Positions 55,824-64,000 of a stretch of 64,000 nt of DNA are shown piece after piece. A model generated the notes under the pieces. That model searched no databases. It saw only the letters and a program-made list of their open reading frames with translations, and had not been told where the DNA came from. The position numbers and the translations under genes were made by a program. Position 1 is the first letter of the stretch, and each line of letters opens with the position of its first letter. The DNA comes from Hyaloperonospora brassicae (taxonomy: Eukaryota > Oomycota > Peronosporomycetes > Peronosporales > Peronosporaceae): the NCBI GenBank assembly GCA_947650285.1, contig CANTFL010001009.1, positions 50,561-114,560 of the forward strand, in the 5' to 3' direction.

Positions 55824-56275
55824 TTATTTGGAGTAGCTTTCGCGTGTGGCATGAAAGCTGTCGTCATCATTGTCTAACATGTTCATGTTAGGCGCAAAAT
55901 GTTGCGGTCCTTGTAATAACTGTATGGTGTACCAGGTGGAAATAGGCAGTGAGAGCTGCGCACTAACAACAGAGCGCAGCAAGCTCCCATTGCCTGCAGT
56001 AGGAACTATTGACCAGGTAGGTTGGAGTACACGGTACGCTTTTGAGGAAGGCTTTGTACTTAAAATTGAGCGTAGAAAACAAAAAAAGAAAACTGAAATA
56101 ATATATTTGAGTCCTGAAATGTGTCTTGTCCATGTATTTTGTGACGTCAACTTACCATCCATTGCATGCGTCTAGGAGCGATTGGTCGGTAGATATAATG
56201 CTGTATCAGCCAACGAGTAAACCTTGGGTCACTGCAACAATAACAACGATCTCAGTGTTATTGCAGTTATATTAG
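55824..56275 (-). mobile_element. Inverted gypsy relic: LTR, leader and first codons of gag
   Basis: On the minus strand, MNMLDNDDDSFHATRESYSK matches the start of the intact gag (MNMLDDVDGDSFHGTRESYS). Upstream of it (56000-56275) are LTR-like words (GTTATTGTTGCAGTGACCCAAG, the CCAATCGCTCCTAGACGC core). Internal parts are gone. Confidence 0.6.
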
Positions 56276-56415
56276 TAGACTTGAAGTTTCGATAATCATT
56301 TCGTCACAAATGATAACATAATGCGACAGCTCACCCCGCTATATCCCTAGTCTATCATTTCTTCGTCGAGAATGCATCGCACAATTAATGAGCCGTCACC
56401 CATGTCCCCATACTA

Positions 56416-57270
56416 GTGTGGTGCAGTGACGATTACAACATTTTTGCGATCCCGACTCTCTACTGGAGCCCAGACAACCAAATGTCGGAGGGTTTTCTTA
56501 GCCTCGCGTGCTTGTTACCTTCTTGCCCTTATTCCCCCGTCGACCGGGCGGGCTGCACTATCAGGTTGACTCGTGTCGAGGTAAAACTTGACCGTGATTT
56601 TGATTGGGCTGGGTACAATCGTTTGTAACCCTGTAAATGATGACAAGTGTTCTGGTAGGTTGCTTGTTATAAGTAGCCCCGATCCCGACGAGATATTTAT
56701 TTACAATTCGTAGATAATGGACTCGCTTGACGTCCAAATCGCTTGATATGTCTCGCGGTCTGCTCCTTGTCCTCTACTGTGTTGCTGCGTCATATCGCAG
56801 CGGAGGTTTTCTTGAAAGGACTTAATCCCTGGACAGATGATCCAGGATTAATACCCTCATTGCATTAAGTGACTTCTCGTGACGTCGTGTAGCTAGTAAT
56901 TGAAGTCGGAAGAAGAGTCGACAAGTGTTTCGAAGGCTGATTAAACTCTGATCAATGGTTTTGAATCAACGAAGGACTACGACGATGTTTACCAATTATT
57001 CCGGATCTGCTGTCATGTGATGCCAATGACTACTGAAGGTATTCTTGTACGACGTGGCTCACTTAATTTTTTCCGATCCCGGATCGGGTGGTGTGGTACA
57101 CACCATCCGATGAATTTGCAATCTCGAATTACTTTCGATAGTATCCGTGATCGCGGATCCCGTAGGTTTGTTACACACCATTCCATAAACTCGCAATTTT
57201 CTCCCTGACCGTGATCGCGGATCACGAGGTATAAACCTATTCTATATCCATCACCCCTCGACATTAGGTG
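56416..57270. repeat. Diverged third copy of the inverted-repeat family
   Basis: CGACTCTCTACTGGAGCCC...GTCGACCGGGCGGGCTGCACT...AAACTTGACCGTGATTTTG follows the order of the arm sequence at 49880-50100, and GATC-rich words (GATCGCGGATCCC, GATCGCGGATCAC) near 57150-57220 correspond to the tandem part. Much more degenerate than the two arms. Confidence 0.55.
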
Positions 57271-59870
57271 AATATTCCAATTTCAACGATTTTTCCTTGC
57301 AGAATAAATGTTTGTGACGATACTTGTAGGACTGTCTCCACCTATGCTATGACAACTCGACCTTTACCAAAGCGCGATCCGTGTTCCGGTACAAAATAGC
57401 TCTAGCACCTAAACACACTAGCTTATAAGTTTCAACGTAATTGAGAGGTTATCCGTCCTTTCACTGATAAAGCCATAGTATAAACTAGACGGATGTTGAT
57501 ACTTCATATAAACCGTCTGGTGAAAGATTGTGTTACGGTAGTTCGATGTTGTTATACAACCACGTTATGCGTAGGTGTAACATTTGGTGTACCACTTCAT
57601 AAACTGGCGTCATATTGAGTACGTCTACTAGGGACTGGGGAGTTTCAGCTACCTGAAAATACGATCCTGACCTTACTATATACTTGATTAATCCCTTACA
57701 TTCAAGTGCTTAAATCGGATTTCATCCTAATGTCAATATATATATACATTAGTTCAAATTTTGATCTACAAGTGACATGTGCCTCACTCCGGCGTCATTT
57801 GGTCCTATGATACTAGTTGTATATTGAGGCGTGTGTTAGTACGCATTAGTTGCAGCTTATTCTAAGACAAGACTATAATCTATGCGAGGTCATTGAATCT
57901 CGTGAGTCAAAAACCATAGATTCTATGACTAGAATAGAATCCATGTGAGGTCGTTGACTATCAGAGAACAAATCACTGATTATTCGTCTTTGTTACCTTT
58001 TCAGTCGAATATTATTAAACTTTTTAACCTTGAGTCGTTCTCATTCGTTGGAATTAAAAATTCACTGAAAGCTTCAGTCTTCCTCCGAAAAAGTACTGTG
58101 ATAGCTCTGCTACAATTTCACCCGGTATCGTCTGCTACAGGTGAAACTACAACGTTCATTTTTAAACTTTTTATCGACTTTTGGTACAGGCGAGTGGTCT
58201 CGTTTGCATCTACTTGAAGTCAATGTCCACTGAAGTATGCTATAATTGCGCTTACAAAATTGTTTAGCTATTGTGTCCTCTTCCGGCGGTATAAAATATT
58301 CAACTTCTAGCATTGCAGATGTTTGAGGCCAAATCTACGTATGGCGATGCAACCTTCACTCCATCAGTTCAAGTTGTTTTTCTAATCGGATGCCAGATTC
58401 ATAATTAATGTAGGTTGCCTAGGTATCGCATAAAATTAACGTAGAAATAATTATCGCAGTGGGTCGAATTTGGAAGGCGCTGGGATATCATGCCGTACTC
58501 GAGTAAATAATCTATGTGGCGTGCAGGGTGCTATAAATAGTATTAGATTATAAATACTTTGTATACTATAAAATTCGCACCTGCAAGAAGCGCGTCCATT
58601 TGATCTTAATCCAATCTGGAAGGGTTATCTGTATCCTCCTTATACATTGCGCACCACCAAGAACCTGTAAATTTTGTTCGACGGCTAAATTTATAATAAA
58701 ATAATATCTTTATCTCCTTTTCTGCATCCAAATTCGCCTTACGAACGCTTCCGTCGCACTGCACACAACAAACACATCTTTTGCACATATTAGCACCAAC
58801 CAAAGTATTTATCAGTCAACATTTACCACCACCATGCCGCTCCCAACAAATGGCTACGGCACTTAAAGATATGAGGGTTGTTGCTGCGCCCGCAGTGGCA
58901 TATAAAATTATTTTGATTAGAAGTGCTGAATAGGGCTTTTGGAAGCGACTGTCATTGCGGTCGGACATCACATCATTTTACCTTAGGTTTTGTTTGCATA
59001 CTAATATTCATCTAAATGTTCTGGGGAGACCCGAAATGCCATGCTCGAAAAAATTGCGACGATGCGTTACAGGCCCGCGAATAGATTGTCTCAAAAATTC
59101 TTGTAATCGTCTCGCTCAGTACCATCCGCCGCCATACCAAAAAGAGCTTATAATACATAGACGTATACCGCAATATCCTGACTAGAATACCGATTACGCA
59201 CGAAAGAAGTATATATCGCACCGAAGAATATATATTCAGTACAAACGTATGTGAACGTTTTAGCTGCTGCCAATTACTGTGCTTTGCAATTGTTTTGGCA
59301 AAACGTGATGGCTTTTTTGATGGATTTGGTAACTACCTGCGTCATTGTATTGTAAACAATGAACATCAACAGGCAAAACAATGCCGTTTAGGGTGAAGAC
59401 AGCCAGTTTTGCACTTATAAAACTGCAAAAATGATTCTCATATGCTGATTCGTCTATTTTCTATTGTGCTGCATGTGGAAATGTCGAAAAATTAGAAAAA
59501 AAGTAAGCGGGGAATTAACGTGCGGCCAAATGCGGCTCGCCTCGAGCTAAAAAGAATTAAATTATCCGAGCTTACGGTCCCATAACTTCGCATGGACTTT
59601 TGTTTAATTTAAACCCAAGAGTGTAAGAAACGTAGCTAGGTGCGTACTTCAGCTATTCAGGGTCTTATATTGTGTAGTAAGAGGTATGGGGTGGGATGTA
59701 CCGAGTGATAGAGATCGGAAAATGTTACAGATTATCGATGAGGCCCGCTAAATCATTAAGTAAGATAGATGATAAATATTCAAACAATTATTTGCAAAAA
59801 CAATTTACATCAGAAACAACGTTTGCTCCAAACGTCGCTGATCGGACTTATAGTTTGTGTCGGGGGCAAT
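57271..59870. other. Gene-free stretch
   Basis: AT-rich; frames up to 90 codons without recognisable content. Ends at the sharp edge of duplication copy C. Confidence 0.45.
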
Positions 59871-59981
59871 TTAGACGCGTCATTCAACCACCGACTACTG
59901 CCGTTTCGCCACCGACTGGACTGGATAAAAAAAGGTCTGACGAGTGGCACACCACATGCACACATTTGTGGTATTTCATCA

Positions 59982-61935
59982 ATGACACCGGTCTCATCTT
60001 CCACTGCTGCTGTGCTGAAGGGGTTCTCTGTCTGACACTGGACGCGCCTGTCCCTGCTGCTCCCGGGACGACTGCTCTGTCTATTGACGAGAAACTCGTC
60101 AAGCTCGCGGCCATCACTGGCGCTCCACTGTCCGCTGAGGTCGACGCTCAGCTGCACGCGCTTTTTGCGAAGAAGGTGCACCCTATTGCCTACGATGGCT
60201 TCGAGCCCTCAGGCCGCGTGACGCTCGCTGCCGGTCTCTTGCGTATCCTGAACGCCCGGTGACTTCTAGACGCTGGCTGCCACGTGCGTCTGCTGGTAGC
60301 GGATACACACGCGCTGCTCAACAACAAGTTTGGCGGTGATCTCAAGAAGCTCCAGAGCGTCAGTCTCTACATGGTCGAAGTGTGGAAAGCGCTCGGTCTC
60401 GACGCTGACAAGTCGCAACATGTCGAGATCATGCTGGCGTCGACAGAGACGGCGCGTCATGCTGGTGTCTACTGGTCACAGGTGCTGGACGCCGCGGGTC
60501 GCTTTACTGTCGAGCGTGTGCAGCAGTGTGCACCCATCATGGGCCGCAACGACAATGATACCGTGCACAACACGAACCGCATTTTGTACCCACTCATGCA
60601 GCTTGCTGACGGCTTCTTGCTGCAGGCTGACATCTACCAGCTCGGAGCTGATCAGGAGCGTGGCAATGAACTAGTGCGCGAGTACGTCGCACAGAAGGAT
60701 CAACTGGACTCACCGGTTTTCCTCACGCACCCACTACTGCTCGGCTTGAAGCAGGATCAGTTCAAGATGACCACTACAGACGCCGAGTCTGCCATCTACG
60801 TGGATGACACGGCTGCAGAGGTTAATGCCAAGATCAAGAAAGCGTTTTGCGTACCCGGTGAGGTGGAAGGCAACCCGGTTTGTGCTACGATGGCTTTGAG
60901 CCGTCAGGGCATATGCATATTGCCCAGGGCGCTTTACGCACGGTGAACGTGAAAAAGCTTGCATCGGCAGGCTGTGTGTTCCGCTTCTGGGTGGCGGATT
61001 GGTTTGCTATGCTGAGCAACAAGGTGGGTGGCAACTTGGACAAGATCCGACTCGTGGGTCAGTACATCGTAGAGATTTGGAAGTCGGTAAGGATGGACAT
61101 GGCCAACGTGGAGTTTTTGTGGGCGTCGAAGGAGATCATTTCACACAGTGCTTCGTACTGGTTGCATGTGACAGTCATTGCTCGCCGCACCACCATCGCT
61201 CGCACGCTGAAGTGCTGTACGATCATGGGCCGCAAGAAAAAGAAGGCATGCAGGCTGCGCAGATCCTCTACCCGCTGATGCAGTGCGCTGACATGTTCAG
61301 CGGGAAAGCTGATATTTGCCAGCTGGGAATCGACCAGCGCAAGATCAACATGCTTGCTCGCGACTATTGCGACCAGGCAAAGATCCGCTTCAAGCCTGTC
61401 ATTCTGAGCCACCACATGCTCATGGGCCTCAAGGAGGGTCAGGAGAAGATGTCGAAGAGCGACCCAGAGTCGGCCATTTTTATGGAAGATGCGTCGGGCG
61501 ACGTGAGCCGTAAGATCGAGAACGCCTTTTGCCCGGAGGGGGTTGTGGCGGCGGATCCGATTCTGGATTACATGAAGCACATTATCTGTCCACGCTTTGG
61601 TGCTCAAGGCGTGAGAGTGAAGCTCATGGACGAGACGGAGGAGACGTTTGCAAGTTATCAGGAGCTTGAAGACGTCTTTGTTGCGCGTCAAATCAGTGGC
61701 ACCGGTCTCAAAGCGGCACTGGCCAAGTATCTGAACGAGTACGGCCCAGCTCGCCGTTGTCTTGCTCGCCGTTGTCTTGCTCGCCCAGGTTGTTTTCTTG
61801 CCATGTTACTGACTGTGTTTGCATGTATGTGCTTCGATGTCCTGTAGAATTCTGGAACCTGTCAGCGAGCACTTTTCAAGGGGTGACGCCCAAGAGTTGT
61901 CGGCCAAAGTGCGGTCGTTTCGCATCACTAGGTGA
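59982..61935 (+). pseudogene. Tyrosyl-tRNA synthetase pseudogene, copy C
   Basis: Shares with copy B the early 1-nt deletion (near 60030) and the Arg-to-stop change (near 60260). Private lesions: a deletion of roughly 450 bp that joins module 1 (after GEVEGNPV, near 60880) directly to module 2 (CYDGFEPSG), and a 1-nt loss near 61236. It also shows extra changes in the intron (a repeated CGCCGTTGTCTTGCTCG). The terminal exon and its stop at 61933-61935 remain. Confidence 0.85.
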
Positions 61936-62285
61936 ACGCAATTGGCGCTGAACCGTCGAATCGAGAAGCCGGCGTTTGTAAATGTCGTCTGATCTCGTTA
62001 GGACACATTGATGACCTTTTCAAGTTGGCGGATGCACGATGCACTGCTGGCAGGCAAAGAAAAAGAAACACAGAATGAAGAGTATATATTTGTCGAGTTA
62101 TTCAGTCAACATAGGCTCGTACGATCTTCATCATTGCGACTGCCAATGAGGATTTCACTTTCACCGCCATACTATCTTCTCGCTCACGAAGATTACGAAC
62201 ATGCCGTCGGGCAGATAACCGATCATGACTCACCTTGTGACGAACGACGGCGTCGATCCCATCTCGGCTTGCATCCGACCGCGCA

Positions 62286-63209
62286 TTATGCGACCAAACC
62301 ATCGCGTTTTTTTTGCCTAGTGATTGTCTTCAGTTGGCCGATGAGTTCGTTTAGGACCGGTGCTTGTGCTTCGGCGCTGCGAAGAAACTCGCCAATCTCG
62401 TGTGTTTGCATCTTCCGAAATAAAATGTCCCACGCTTCGTCAGCGGAAATTGCACGACTTCGCAAGGCCTTGTGGCGGGTCGATAGGTTGATGTACTTAA
62501 GCCACTCAATCGCAGATTGTTGAACTCCTGAAAGCGACTTCGTGTGCTCGATCGCCAACTTTTGAGCAAGTCTTTTGGGGCCCCGCTTCGGAAGTACCCA
62601 CGTGTTGATCATAGCGTCCTCGTAATGTGCAAGATCTTCGGCAAGTTTGTTTAGCACCCATGCAACCTGTTTTTTCAAGGCTCCACCATCGACGGTGTCG
62701 AGCAAATAGAGCTGCTTTGCAAATCTAATCCTATGTTTAATCTCCGGAAACAACAGGTATTGCCTTTCCAGATTCGAAGTTGGATGCTGGCGGGCATACC
62801 CCGGCAAGTCATTGAGCACTAAAGAAGACGTGGACTCCGCATTGATGCCAAGACCTTCCGCGCCTGTTAAACGGCTCGGTCTACGGCCATTCCACATCTT
62901 CGTAACGATGTCGACGAGCACAGTTGGTACCCAATCCAGTATTCTCCTCTCCTCGTTGTTCTGGGGTTTGTGGTCCTTAGCCCGTTCCACCACCGTAGCG
63001 CCCAGCTTTAGACTTTGATTGGCATCTGACGCGGTCGTATCCTTAGCCGGGCGGTTGGGCGGCCCAAGTCTTGGCGAGCTGGACGTGGCGTTGGGGAGTA
63101 TCGTTGATTTTGGAGCAGCAGCGATGGCGCGGTCGCCGTCGACCACTCTCTCAGCATTTCCCCAGAGAAAGAGGCTGAAGACATAAAGCACAACGCATGG
63201 CGTACGCAT
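62286..63209 (-). CDS. Secreted RxLR/EER-like effector candidate (copy C)
   Basis: 307 aa from the ATG at 63209, chosen because a signal peptide follows directly (core VVLYVFSLFLW, cut after GNA at about 19); the frame is open further upstream without an ATG of similar merit. In the RxLR place is QSLK, then an EER motif (NNEERRIL). It clearly belongs to the family of the copy B effector (shared CVVL--FSLF-W-NAE, DGD--AAAP, LAQKLAIEHTKSLSGVQQS, AIEWLKY, DILF-KM) but is only moderately similar, while the neighbouring pseudogene is nearly identical to copy B. The module that in copy B reads as an LGIS...WLKF repeat is weaker here. Expected to be exported to host tissue; the target is unknown. 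Confidence 0.75.
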   Translation of the reverse strand: MRTPCVVLYVFSLFLWGNAERVVDGDRAIAAAPKSTILPNATSSSPRLGPPNRPAKDTTASDANQSLKLGATVVERAKDHKPQNNEERRILDWVPTVLVDIVTKMWNGRRPSRLTGAEGLGINAESTSSLVLNDLPGYARQHPTSNLERQYLLFPEIKHRIRFAKQLYLLDTVDGGALKKQVAWVLNKLAEDLAHYEDAMINTWVLPKRGPKRLAQKLAIEHTKSLSGVQQSAIEWLKYINLSTRHKALRSRAISADEAWDILFRKMQTHEIGEFLRSAEAQAPVLNELIGQLKTITRQKKRDGLVA

Positions 63210-63500
63210 CGCGACGGGGGGAGGGTGGTGGGTGGGTGTCAAATTGCTGGTAAATCCGAAGTGAGAGGTGCTAGAGGAGGCGAATGAGCGAGTCGTTGAC
63301 TCGAATTGAGTGGCCATCTCGCACGAAGAGATCTCAGCCACGACCCGTTTCCTGGCTATCAGAGGATTTAAAAGATATCCGTCTGGTGGCAAAAAATGGA
63401 ATGTGCCACTCTTGTGGCCAGTAGACAGTGGGTTTACATTGAGTGAGCGGGACTTTCTGATTGCGAGTCGAAAATCGACAAGCAATTCAGCCAATAACTA

Positions 63501-63901
63501 TTGGATTTTAATCACTTCTCTACGCAAAGCGATCAGTGTCTGACAGCGCCTGGCACCATAAAGATGGACGACCAGCACGCTCGAGGCAGAACGCATTGAA
63601 CATAGAACGGTCTTACGCGGTGGACGCAAGGCTGCAGACAACTGAGGGGGGTCAACTGGGCCATGACGTAGGACAAAAAGATCTACAACGCCGGGAACAA
63701 ATTAAAAAATGAGCAATAGTGGCAGTAACAGTCGGGTAAATGCCTGCTTCCTGAGATCTCACCGTGACATCTGACGATCCGTTCGTGCTTCCCAGATCTT
63801 CGGATGGTATCCAAATGATCCTCACTGTTTTTAAATTAGAACAAGGCAAGTGCAACTTCCGTTATGAAGCACCGCATTTTTTCAACAAAGGACATCAAAT
63901 G
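63501..63901. other. Gene-free stretch
   Basis: Between effector C and the LTR; nothing recognised. Confidence 0.4.
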
Positions 63902-64000
63902 TGTAACGGGGCACACCCTTGCGTGAACTTAACGCAAGGGTATCGGTGCCCCGACAGACGTACACGAGGCAAGCGAGGAAGCATAGGTAGGGTAAAAGCA
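63902..64000 (-). repeat. 3' end of an inverted gypsy LTR (runs off the window)
   Basis: Near-exact reverse complement of the end of the 3' LTR at 23260-23357, beginning TGTAACGGGG and containing the 9-bp stem CCCTTGCGT/ACGCAAGGG. It is a second element or solo LTR of the same 3'-end subtype. Confidence 0.8.

Larger units (their letters stand above)
59872..63500. repeat. Segmental duplication copy C, inverted (dead TyrRS + intact effector)
   Basis: Inverted relative to A and B but with the same tail-to-tail internal order. The synthetase and the 370-bp gap between genes are almost identical to copy B. Identity drops sharply at the effector's 3' end (near 62290). Confidence 0.78.

Noticed and set aside
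1..64000. tRNA or rRNA genes
   Set aside because: I looked for tRNA-like box A/box B words and rRNA core sequences and did not see any convincing one; a covariance-model search would be needed to exclude them.

Overview
The window looks like nuclear DNA of a plant-pathogenic oomycete (Peronosporales: a downy mildew or Phytophthora relative). The reasons are compact genes with short GT-AG introns (about 50-115 nt), secreted RxLR/EER-like effector genes, a Ty3/gypsy element sitting between effector genes, and a long AT-rich gene desert. The species is not determined here.

Layout. 1-9.4 kb is conserved housekeeping DNA: the start of a SAP-domain protein, an Aurora-type kinase (10 exons), a possible small gene, a DUF1772 membrane protein, a 422-aa unknown, holocytochrome c synthase and a DDX49/Dbp8 helicase. 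9.5-10.4 kb holds a broken gene. From 10.45 to 29.2 kb two copies (A and B) of a 4.5-kb module flank a 7.7-kb Ty3/gypsy element. Each module is an RxLR-like effector facing, tail to tail, a double-length tyrosyl-tRNA synthetase (TyrRS). In copy A the synthetase is intact and the effector is dead. In copy B the effector is intact and the synthetase is dead. A third, inverted copy (C, 59.9-63.5 kb) resembles B. 29.5-44.8 kb is again conserved genes: a CREST-signature membrane protein, a calcineurin-like phosphatase with EF-hands, a CCT-motif protein, a PH-domain protein, a SAYSvFN protein with a UIM, and an RMDN-family TPR membrane protein. 44.8-59.9 kb is a gene-poor desert with LTR relics, a copia reverse-transcriptase fragment and a 0.8-kb-armed inverted repeat. 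The last 99 bp are the end of another LTR.

Most unusual signals. (1) The Ty3/gypsy element, coding and non-coding parts alike, is packed with short perfect hairpins (stems 6-11 bp, loops 0-10 nt) about every 40 bp, and some differ in a paired way between its two LTRs. (2) The 3' third of the element carries a long antisense reading frame of about 500 codons. (3) The effector/TyrRS module has reciprocal decay among its copies. Gene models were spliced by eye; all similarity statements come from motif recognition, not database searches.
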